Source: Planctomycetota bacterium
GTDB taxonomy: Bacteria > Planctomycetota > Planctomycetia > Pirellulales > UBA1268
Length of the DNA stretch: 7,197 nt
NCBI GenBank assembly: GCA_003670825.1
Contig: QWQL01000020.1
Span: 1 to 7,197, forward strand
Direction: 5' to 3'
Shown: piece by piece, positions 1 to 5,478 of the stretch
Numbering within the stretch: position 1 is the first letter of the stretch
Layout: each line of letters begins with the position of its first letter
Made by a program: the position numbers and the translations under genes
Notes under the pieces: generated by a model
Databases searched by the model: none
What the model was told of the DNA's origin: nothing
What the model saw: only the letters and a program-made list of their open reading frames with translations

Positions 1-243
1 AAGGACGCCGACTGGCGGAAGACCGCGAACGTGATCGACGCGGTGCGAATCCCGCGGATCGGGCCGAGCCTCGGCGGCGTCGAGTCGCTGATCGAGCAGC
101 CGCTCGTGATGAGCTACTGGAACTACACGCCTGCCGAGCGGGCCGCATTTCGGATCCCCGACAACATGATCCGCATGGCCTGCGGGATCGAAGATGCCGA
201 CGATCTGATGGCCGATCTGGCTCAGGCTCTCGATCGGGCGTAG
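1..243 (+). CDS. Cystathionine gamma-synthase-like PLP enzyme, C-terminal end (partial)
   Basis: This is the 3' end of a gene that enters from the left edge. The frame is open from base 1 (K-D-A-D-W-R-K...) to the TAG at 241-243, giving 80 residues. The segment is the C-terminal subdomain of the Cys/Met-metabolism PLP enzymes (fold type I). The signature GPSLGGVESLIEQP is followed by VMSYWNYTPAERAAF and then IPDNMIRMACGIEDADDL. The MSYW form, where most bacterial members have MTH or MSH, closely resembles the end of plant cystathionine gamma-synthase, so I favour that role: joining cysteine to an activated homoserine to make cystathionine in the cytoplasm. The active-site lysine and the PLP-binding motifs are outside the window. 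GTG at 31 is an internal codon, not a start. A related enzyme follows on the same strand and in the same frame. The family is secure; the exact substrate is not. Confidence 0.9.
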   Translation, partial: KDADWRKTANVIDAVRIPRIGPSLGGVESLIEQPLVMSYWNYTPAERAAFRIPDNMIRMACGIEDADDLMADLAQALDRA

Positions 244-318
244 GTCCCTGTCCTGCCGGTCCCTGTCCTGCCGGTCCCTGTCCTGCCGGTCCCTGTCCTG
301 CCGGTCCCTTTCCTGCCG
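244..318 (+). repeat. Five tandem copies of a 15-bp unit between the two PLP enzyme genes
   Basis: The unit GTCCCTGTCCTGCCG occurs four times without change (244-258, 259-273, 274-288, 289-303). A fifth copy follows at 304-318 with one substitution (G to T at unit position 7). The array begins at the base right after the TAG of the upstream gene and ends 27 bp before the ATG of the next. The period is a multiple of three and the unit has no stop in the frame of the flanking genes, where it would read VPVLP. Identical head-to-tail copies suggest recent slippage expansion. Confidence 0.95.
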
Positions 319-332
319 GCTCTCTCTCCACC

Positions 333-336
333 GGAG
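333..336 (+). promoter_or_regulatory. Ribosome binding site for the second PLP enzyme
   Basis: GGAG lies nine bases before the ATG at 346, just beyond the 15-bp repeat array. It supports translation starting afresh at 346 rather than by read-through from the upstream gene. Confidence 0.6.
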
Positions 337-345
337 ACCCCCCGC

Positions 346-1500
346 ATGCTGTCTCGCGCTGCGTTTCGAACCCGGGCGATCCACGTGGGCCAGGAACCCG
401 ATCCCGCCACGGGGGCGGTGGTGCCGCCGCTCCATCTCGCCAGCACGTTCGTGCAGCCCGACGCCTCGATGACGTCGGCCTACGACTACGCCCGCACCGG
501 TAGCCCCACCCGGCACGCCTTCGAAAAGACGCTCGCCAACCTTGACGGCGGCACCCGGGCGCTCGCCTTCGCCTCGGGCATGGCGGCCACCCACTGCGCC
601 ACGATGCTGCTGGCCCCTGGCGACGAGATCGTCACGGGCACCGACATCTACGGGGGCACCTGGCGGCTCTTCCACCGGCTGCTCGCCGAGCGGGGCATCG
701 CCGTCAAGGCCGTCAACACTGCCGACACCGCGGCCGTCGCCCGGGCCGTCGGCCCGCAGACGAAGCTCGTGTGGGTCGAGTCGCCGGGGAATCCCCTGCT
801 CACCATTACCGATATCGAGGCCTGCAGCCGGATCGCGCACGACTCGGGAGCGCTGCTCGCCTGCGATGCCACGCTGACGACGCCCGCCCTCTCGCGGCCG
901 CTCGAACTCGGCGCCGACATCGTGATGCACTCGGCCACCAAGTCGATCGGCGGTCACAGCGACCTGCTCGGCGGAGCGCTCGTCGTCCGCGACGCCGAAC
1001 TCGGCACGCGGCTGCACTGGCTGCAAAACGCCACCGGCGCGGTGATGGGGCCGCTGGAGGCGTATCTCTGCTCGCGGGGCCTGAAGACGCTCGAACTCCG
1101 CGTGCTGGCCCAGTCAGCGACGGCGCTGCGGCTCGCGGAGTGGCTCGCGGGGCATCCGGCGGTGACGACGGTGCACTACCCCGGACTACCGGGCCACCCG
1201 GGCCACGCGCTGGCGATGCGGCAAATGGCGGCGGGGGGCACGATCGTGAGCTTCGAGGTCGCGGGCTCCCTCGCCGACGCCCGGCGGGTCGTCGAGTCGA
1301 CCACGCTCTTCCAGCTCGCCGTGAGCCTCGGCGCAGTGGAGTCGTTGATCGAGATCCCGGCCGTGATGTCGCACGGCTCCTATGCCCCCGAGGCCCGCCG
1401 CGCGGTCGGCATCGTCGACGGCCTCATCCGGCTGGCGGTGGGCCTCGAAGCCTTCGAAGACCTCCGGGACGACCTCGCCGCCGCCCTCCCCGCCACCTGA
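346..1500 (+). CDS. Trans-sulfuration family PLP enzyme (cystathionine gamma-synthase/lyase or beta-lyase type)
   Basis: A complete 384-residue protein, the usual length for Cys/Met-metabolism PLP enzymes. Visible landmarks in order: the cofactor-phosphate segment YARTGSPTR (48-56); SGMAA (77-81); the ring-stacking segment DIYGGTWRLF (100-109); ESPGNPLL (145-152); the PLP-nitrogen aspartate D174 in CDATLTTP; the Schiff-base lysine K199 in HSATKSIGGHSD; and the C-terminal SLGAVESLIEIP followed by VMSH. All core catalytic residues I can place are present. The family makes or breaks cystathionine or related thioethers, and sequence reading alone cannot separate synthase, gamma-lyase and beta-lyase. 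Its C-terminus has MSH, as in typical bacterial members, whereas the upstream neighbour has plant-like MSYW. The pair are therefore diverged relatives that may do successive or different steps. Oddities: the usual D-N-T after the beta strand is D-A-T here, the usual G-N-P-T-R is G-S-P-T-R, and the residue after the lysine is Ser rather than the common Tyr. The start is set by GGAG at 333-336. Confidence 0.93.
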   Translation: MLSRAAFRTRAIHVGQEPDPATGAVVPPLHLASTFVQPDASMTSAYDYARTGSPTRHAFEKTLANLDGGTRALAFASGMAATHCATMLLAPGDEIVTGTDIYGGTWRLFHRLLAERGIAVKAVNTADTAAVARAVGPQTKLVWVESPGNPLLTITDIEACSRIAHDSGALLACDATLTTPALSRPLELGADIVMHSATKSIGGHSDLLGGALVVRDAELGTRLHWLQNATGAVMGPLEAYLCSRGLKTLELRVLAQSATALRLAEWLAGHPAVTTVHYPGLPGHPGHALAMRQMAAGGTIVSFEVAGSLADARRVVESTTLFQLAVSLGAVESLIEIPAVMSHGSYAPEARRAVGIVDGLIRLAVGLEAFEDLRDDLAAALPAT

Positions 1501-1701
1501 CTCTTTCCCGCTCAGGCGCCGGGGCCCTCAGGGGCCAAAGCCCGTCCGTGCCTCTGGCAGGCTGGGCAATCTCAGGCATCCTTGCCGGTGGCGTCGATTT
1601 TGTCGGAAGTTCCACCTGGGACGATGCCGATAACGATAGCGGTTGAGCAGATTCTGCCGCGCCCCCTTTGGCCGGTCGAAGACGGAATTCGGAGGTCACG
1701 C
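1501..1701. other. Intergenic region before the exported protein gene
   Basis: The 201 bases contain no convincing gene. A short hairpin lies 22 bases past the upstream stop (GGCCC 1523-1527, loop TCAG, GGGCC 1532-1536), but it has only five pairs and no T-run, so it is a poor terminator. The stretch 1595-1645 is less GC-rich than its surroundings and may hold the promoter of the next gene, but I found no well-spaced -35/-10 pair. An open frame runs through it from 1582 into the next gene; see the start-site reasoning there. Confidence 0.5.
1691..1696 (+). promoter_or_regulatory. Strong Shine-Dalgarno fixing the start of the exported protein
   Basis: GGAGGT lies five bases before ATG 1702. 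It is the best ribosome binding site in the window. It selects ATG 1702 over in-frame candidates from 1582 onward, and the choice puts a signal peptide at the exact N-terminus. Confidence 0.8.
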
Positions 1702-3603
1702 ATGAACATCTTCCGCAACCCACACCGGCGGATCACGACCGCGGTCGCAGCGCTCGCCACAGGCATGGCGTCTGTTGGCACCGCCGCGGAGCCCCAGCTC
1801 CAGTGGACGCCTCATCGGGATGCCGCTCCGGTTGCCGAGCGGATCGATGCCGACGCCCCCGCCACGTTCGTCGCCCCCACCCCATCCGCGGCCACCGCTC
1901 CAATGGCCGCTCCCGCGGCCGTCGTGCTGCCCGACGAGGTGCCGCGAACCGCTCCCATGCCGCAGCCCCGGCAACCGCAGCGGCCCGCCGCTGTCCGGGC
2001 CATGCCTCGGGCCACGGCTCGCCCCGGCACCGCTCCCCAGAGCACCTGGTCGAGCCCCAGTCGCCTCTCGGGCTCTCTGCAACGGGCCTTCGATCCGACC
2101 AATCCCAACGGCATGCTCGGGATGACGATGCGAACGCCCCAGGGCGACGCGGTGCGTCCGATCCTCGCCCCCGAAGGCAGCCAGGCCATCGCCATGCAGC
2201 GGCGGGCCGATGCGCTCGAACTTGCGGCCGCCCGCGACGATCGTCTCGGCGGCGGAATCGCACCTCGCTACGCGGCCACGCCGGGCCCCCGCCCACGGAT
2301 CGCGATGAACACCGAGGGGATCCCGTCGGTGATGACCCAGCGGGCTCCGGTCGGAGCGCTCGACGACGCCGTCGTGCCAGGCCGCGGCCCGGCCGCCACC
2401 GCCGCTCCCGCCATGCCCGCACCCGCCGGTGGTGAGAAACTACCGGTGCCCTCGGCCGCAGCGCCGTCGCTGACCGAGCAGATGCCCATGAGCATCGACG
2501 GGACCGACTCCGGCATGGATGGTATGGGCATGGACGGGATCAGCATGGATCCCTCGATGACCGGCGACGGCATGCCCATGGGTGAGGATGGCTCGGGCAT
2601 GATGCCGGGCGAGGGCGGCCTGCTGATGGGAGAATATCCCGCCGTGATGCACGTCGAATCCTTCTACGACGACCCCTACGCCTGCGAGGACGACGAACCC
2701 TTCTGCCAGCACAGCGGCCGCATCTGCAACTGGATGCGGCAGTTCGGCAAACCCTACTACGGCTGGCGGTGGTACCGCGACTTCACGGCGAGTGCCGGCG
2801 TGACGGCGTTCACCAACGACACCAACCTAGGGATTCACGGCAACTACGGCACCAACGAGTATCTCAACTGGGCGATGCCGTTCTGGAACGCCTTCGGCCT
2901 CGGCTGGCAGCTCGGCTGGCGGGGTACGCAGACCAACTTTCAGCCCGCCACGCTCACGGTGAACGGCACCACACTCAATAAGAACGCCCGCGATCAGAGC
3001 TTCGTAACCACCGGCTTCTTCACCCGAGCCTTCGAGGGCAACGGCCTGCAGGGTGGAGCGGTGTACGACTACTTGCACGACAGCTGGCTCGACAACGCCG
3101 ACATCGCGCAGGTGCGCGGCGAAATCAGCTACGTGTGGGGCTACCACGAGCTCGGCTTTTGGGGTGCTGCCAACATCACCGACCAGCAGGGTTCTCTCCG
3201 GCCCCGGAGCCGGGCCCAGGGCACCGCGAGCACCGTCGATCTCTACTGCGGCTTCTACCGGCTGCAGTTTGGCGATGCGAACGAGCTGAAGCTGTGGGGC
3301 GGCGGCACGGGTGACGGCGAGGGAATCGTCGGCTCGCTCCTGCGGGCGCCGCTCTCGCGGTTGTTCGCCATGGAAGGCACGTTCACCTACCTGGTGCCCG
3401 GCCAGACGCGGTCGATCGACATCACCGGCTCCGGCGTGACGAGCAACTTCTCGCCGGCGGCCTGGAACGTCGGGCTGAACCTTGTGTACTACCCGGCTGG
3501 CCGTTCCCGGCGTGGCCTGGCGAGCCCCTACCGACCGCTGTTTGAAGTGGCCGACAACGGCAGCATGATCCGGGAGTTCAGCCTCTCGAGGCTGACGCCC
3601 TGA
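1702..3603 (+). CDS. Secreted planctomycete protein with Met-rich linker and DUF6666-like C-terminal domain
   Basis: A 633-residue protein of unknown function. The frame is open from 1582, but ATG 1702 follows GGAGGT and yields a clear signal peptide: basic MNIFRNPHRR, a hydrophobic Ala-rich core (about 11-26) and probable cleavage near A29/E30 (GTAA-EP). Residues about 30-260 are Pro/Ala/Arg-rich and probably disordered. Residues 261-309 hold 12 methionines among Gly and Asp (GMDGMGMDG, GMPMG, GMMPG). A cysteine cluster follows (C328, C335, C342, exact seven-residue spacing). From about 349 to 625 the sequence is rich in Gly and aromatics with alternating patterns (YYGWRWYRDF, GLGWQLGWRGTQTNF, GLQGGAVYDYLHDSW, WGYHELGFWG), suggesting an antiparallel beta-sheet or outer-membrane barrel. 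From memory this resembles DUF6666 of planctomycetes; I could not check it. It does not end in the aromatic residue usual for barrels inserted by the Bam complex. Likely periplasmic or outer-membrane. It appears to be transcribed on its own, with about 200 bp in front and 253 bp behind. Confidence 0.85.
   Translation: MNIFRNPHRRITTAVAALATGMASVGTAAEPQLQWTPHRDAAPVAERIDADAPATFVAPTPSAATAPMAAPAAVVLPDEVPRTAPMPQPRQPQRPAAVRAMPRATARPGTAPQSTWSSPSRLSGSLQRAFDPTNPNGMLGMTMRTPQGDAVRPILAPEGSQAIAMQRRADALELAAARDDRLGGGIAPRYAATPGPRPRIAMNTEGIPSVMTQRAPVGALDDAVVPGRGPAATAAPAMPAPAGGEKLPVPSAAAPSLTEQMPMSIDGTDSGMDGMGMDGISMDPSMTGDGMPMGEDGSGMMPGEGGLLMGEYPAVMHVESFYDDPYACEDDEPFCQHSGRICNWMRQFGKPYYGWRWYRDFTASAGVTAFTNDTNLGIHGNYGTNEYLNWAMPFWNAFGLGWQLGWRGTQTNFQPATLTVNGTTLNKNARDQSFVTTGFFTRAFEGNGLQGGAVYDYLHDSWLDNADIAQVRGEISYVWGYHELGFWGAANITDQQGSLRPRSRAQGTASTVDLYCGFYRLQFGDANELKLWGGGTGDGEGIVGSLLRAPLSRLFAMEGTFTYLVPGQTRSIDITGSGVTSNFSPAAWNVGLNLVYYPAGRSRRGLASPYRPLFEVADNGSMIREFSLSRLTP
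2482..2628 (+). repeat. Met/Gly/Asp-rich low-complexity coding segment
   Basis: This encodes residues 261-309 of the exported protein. The imperfect, recurring ATG-GA(T/C)-GG triplets give GMDGMGMDG, ISMDPSM, GMPMG and GMMPG, with 12 methionines in 49 residues. The unit length is irregular, so this is a degenerate repeat and not a clean tandem array. Met-rich stretches in exported proteins sometimes bind copper; that is only a possibility here. Confidence 0.7.
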
Positions 3604-3630
3604 TCACCGTCGCAGCCGTCGCCGCCCCGG

Positions 3631-3686
3631 CCCTATCGCCCTGGCCCTGGCGTCCTGACCCTATCGCCCCGGCCCTGACATCCTGA
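3631..3686 (+). repeat. Two tandem 28-bp repeat copies
   Basis: Bases 3631-3658 and 3659-3686 match at 25 of 28 positions. Both begin CCCTATCGCCC and end TCCTGA. Partial, more decayed copies of the same CCCCGGCCCT core lie just before (around 3623-3632). The array lies between a stop codon and a hairpin. No function is evident. Confidence 0.8.
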
Positions 3687-3691
3687 TCGCC

Positions 3692-3722
3692 GCGGCCCCG
3701 GAAGCCAGCCTTCCGGGGCCGC
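3692..3722. terminator. Perfect 13-bp hairpin, probable transcription terminator
   Basis: GCGGCCCCGGAAG (3692-3704) is exactly complementary to CTTCCGGGGCCGC (3710-3722) around the loop CCAGC. It lies 88 bases past the stop of the exported-protein gene. The stem is very stable, but only two T's follow, so it lacks the U-tract of a classical intrinsic terminator. It could act as a U-less terminator, as an RNA 3'-end protector behind Rho termination, or as a barrier in both directions. Confidence 0.55.
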
Positions 3723-3754
3723 TTCCGCCCCCGGCCGGGCTCGAGGGAGAGAGC

Positions 3755-3784
3755 CTGCCACGATCGGGCCGGTTGGTGTATTCT
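3755..3784 (+). promoter_or_regulatory. Possible sigma70-type promoter for the RGG-type protein gene
   Basis: CTGCCA (3755-3760) and TATTCT (3779-3784) are separated by 18 bases and each match the consensus at four of six positions. The position, between the hairpin and the gene, with a leader of roughly 65 bases, is sensible. The match is weak and could be chance. Confidence 0.25.
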
Positions 3785-3856
3785 GCCAACACGGGAGTCG
3801 ACGTTGCCTGACGGCGTTCCGCCGTCGCCGCCCCCCGCTCGCCTCTGGAAACGACC

Positions 3857-5392
3857 ATGCCGGATCACGATCCGCACGATCCCTGGGCCTCGCTCGCCGA
3901 ATCGCTCGGAGCTGCGCCCGCCAACGAACCGCCCCGCCCCGCTCCGCCCCGCCCACCGCAGGCCGCAAAGCCCCGGCAGGAGCCGCCTTCCCGCCCCAAG
4001 CCGGCGGCGGCTTCCGGTGACTGGGATGCACTGGCGTCCGAACTGGGTGTCAGCGGTGGAGCCGAATCGCGGCCCGCGGCCCGCCCCCGTTCGGCTGAGC
4101 CGGTCAGCCGACCTGCCCCGGTGCCCCCACCGGCACCGGAGCCGCGAACTGAGCGGCGGCGCAGTCACGATGACGACATCCGCGAGGATCGCCGCCCGAG
4201 ACGGTACGACGACCGCGGCCCAGCCACACCCGAGTCGGTCCCCGCAGCAGCGGGTGGCGAGCCAACTCGTCGCGACGGTGAGCCAACTCGTCGCGACGGT
4301 GAGCCAGCTCGTCGTGAGGGCGAGCATGCTCATCGCGACGGCGAGCCAGCTCGTCGAGAGGGCGAGCCAGCTCGTCGTGAGGGTGAATCGGCTGAAAGCG
4401 ACGATGATCGCGGTGGCCGTCGCCGGCGGCGAGGCCGCCGTGGCGGCCGCGGCCGTAGTCGTCGTGAGGGCGACGCAGCACCTCGGGCCGAAGGCGCTGC
4501 CTCCGACCGCGGTTCCGCCGGCGACGAAGACGCACCGCGTCGCCCGGTCGATCGCGATGCCCCCGCCGATGCCTGGGATGATCGTGACCGCGACCGCGAT
4601 GCCGTTTCAGCAGCACGAGGACCAGACGACCAACCCCTGGATGGTGAATCAGCCGCCAGGGACTCCGGCGGCGAGTCAGGCGAGGGGGGTGACGACGATT
4701 CGCGGCCCCGTCGCCGCAGACGACGCGGTCGCCGCGGTGGCCGGGGGCGGGCTCGTCCAGCCGGCGAGGCATCCGATCGCGGCGAGGCAACCGATCGTGG
4801 CGAGGCAACGGCCGATCGACCAGCCCGCGAGGCATCTCGGTCAGACGATCTCGAAGACGAACCCTTGCCCACTGCCTACGGGATGAGGCCTGCCCGCCCG
4901 GCAGAGCCAGGCCGGCAGGAGCCCCCCCGGGGCGAGCGGCCGGCAAAACCCCGCACGGGTGATGAAGGCTCCTCCGGCGACGGACGCGGCCGCCGACGCC
5001 GCCGCGGCGGTGAGGTCCGCGGCCGCGGCGAACGCGAGGCCTCGTCAGGATCATCCCGAGAGTCGGGTCCGGCACGGCCGCGAACCCGTGGCAGCCGCCG
5101 GCCTTCCGGCGAATCGCGGTCGTCGTCGTTGTCACGAGGACGTCGCGACGACTTTACGCCGGTCGCCGGGCGTCATGACGACGACGACGAGGGTCTCGAG
5201 TTCCTCGGCGTCGAGGAGGCGGGCCAGGATGCCGCTCGCAGGCCTCGGGATCCGGGCGACGACGACATCCTCGAGGAAAGCGGGCTCAGCACCGTCCTCG
5301 ACGTGCCGAGCTGGGTCGAAGCCATCGGTATCGTGATCGCCGGAAACCTCGACGCCCGCAACAAGGGTCGGGGCGGCGAACGCAGCCGCTGA
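3857..5392 (+). CDS. Disordered Arg/Gly-rich (RGG-box) protein, putative RNA-binding
   Basis: A 511-residue, highly charged, low-complexity protein with no signal peptide or membrane segment. The N-terminus carries a duplicated short motif, W-x-x-L-A-x-x-L-G (W10-G18 and W56-G64), separated by Pro-rich sequence. Residues 134-182 are seven 7-residue repeats of the GEPARRE type. Three basic RGG-like blocks follow (185-203, 283-300, 377-394), each with a run of five or six Arg then GRRGGRGR or similar, alternating with Asp/Glu/Ser-rich stretches. An acidic patch (about 437-450) precedes a short predicted helix, VPSWVEAIGIVIAGNLDAR (483-501), the only stretch that looks globular and probably a conserved interaction motif. 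Basic RGG tracts commonly bind RNA or ribosomes, so RNA binding is inferred. Several overlapping frames are open, but differences between the 21-bp repeat units are mostly silent or D/E in this frame, which marks it as the coding one. The start ATG has a weak GGAA six bases upstream. Probably monocistronic. Confidence 0.8.
   Translation: MPDHDPHDPWASLAESLGAAPANEPPRPAPPRPPQAAKPRQEPPSRPKPAAASGDWDALASELGVSGGAESRPAARPRSAEPVSRPAPVPPPAPEPRTERRRSHDDDIREDRRPRRYDDRGPATPESVPAAAGGEPTRRDGEPTRRDGEPARREGEHAHRDGEPARREGEPARREGESAESDDDRGGRRRRRGRRGGRGRSRREGDAAPRAEGAASDRGSAGDEDAPRRPVDRDAPADAWDDRDRDRDAVSAARGPDDQPLDGESAARDSGGESGEGGDDDSRPRRRRRRGRRGGRGRARPAGEASDRGEATDRGEATADRPAREASRSDDLEDEPLPTAYGMRPARPAEPGRQEPPRGERPAKPRTGDEGSSGDGRGRRRRRGGEVRGRGEREASSGSSRESGPARPRTRGSRRPSGESRSSSLSRGRRDDFTPVAGRHDDDDEGLEFLGVEEAGQDAARRPRDPGDDDILEESGLSTVLDVPSWVEAIGIVIAGNLDARNKGRGGERSR
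4256..4402 (+). repeat. Seven 21-bp tandem repeats encoding GEPxRR(D/E)
   Basis: Units start at 4256, 4277, 4298, 4319, 4340, 4361 and 4382. They read GEPTRRD, GEPTRRD, GEPARRE, GEHAHRD, GEPARRE, GEPARRE and the decayed GESAESD. Differences between the six good units are largely at third codon positions (GGC/GGT, CGC/CGT/CGA) or swap Asp for Glu, so the repeats have diverged under selection for this protein frame. Confidence 0.9.
4763..4819 (+). repeat. Three short coding repeats, GEASDR / GEATDR / GEATADR
   Basis: Two 18-bp units (4763-4780, 4781-4798) and a third with a three-base insertion (4799-4819) share the core GGCGAGGCA...GATCG. They encode a second short repeat family in the RGG-type protein, directly after its second basic block (residues 303-321). 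Confidence 0.8.
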
Positions 5393-5433
5393 CCGAGCGG
5401 AGCCGCTGGCCGAGCAAGGCCGCTCACAAACGC

Positions 5434-5478
5434 AACCGCCGACCAAGCGCTCCAAATGGAGGGCAACAGGCGGTTTTT
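5434..5478 (+). terminator. Probable terminator in the convergent gap
   Basis: AACCGCC (5434-5440) pairs with GGCGGTT (5469-5475), and the T-run reaches 5478. The 28-base loop holds a nested hairpin, CTCC-AAAT-GGAG (5450-5461). The structure starts 41 bases after the stop of the RGG-type gene, and its T-run overlaps the TAA of the oppositely directed gene. It would stop plus-strand transcription before it runs into that gene. The large loop keeps this moderate. Confidence 0.45.

Larger units (their letters stand above)
3604..3856. other. Intergenic region with degenerate repeats, hairpin and possible promoter
   Basis: The 253 bases between two plus-strand genes carry no credible coding sequence. 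From left to right they hold a two-copy 28-bp repeat (3631-3686), a perfect 13-bp hairpin (3692-3722), a weak possible promoter (3755-3784), and a small hairpin in the presumed leader (GACGGCG 3810-3816, loop TTC, CGCCGTC 3820-3826). The next gene has only a weak Shine-Dalgarno, GGAA at 3847-3850. Confidence 0.6.

Noticed and set aside
244..318. CRISPR array
   Set aside because: The 15-bp units are directly adjacent with no spacers.
1523..1536. Intrinsic terminator after the second PLP enzyme
   Set aside because: Only a five-pair stem and no T-run on either strand.
771..1646. Long plus-strand frame overlapping the second PLP enzyme
   Set aside because: Arg/Pro/Gly-rich shadow of a high-GC gene. 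The overlapping frame has all the PLP-enzyme motifs.
1582..1701. N-terminal extension of the exported protein from in-frame start candidates at 1582 and later
   Set aside because: GGAGGT directly precedes ATG 1702 and the signal peptide starts exactly there. An extension would bury the signal peptide inside the protein.
3804..4886. 360-residue plus-strand frame overlapping the RGG-type gene, with a coiled-coil-like stretch
   Set aside because: The heptads follow automatically from the 21-bp repeat. Unit-to-unit changes are non-synonymous in this frame but silent or conservative in the called frame, and it has no recognisable domain.
4104..5135. 343-residue minus-strand frame with DELAHRR heptads
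   Set aside because: Arg/His-rich antisense shadow of the same repeats; no domain and no ribosome binding site that I could see.
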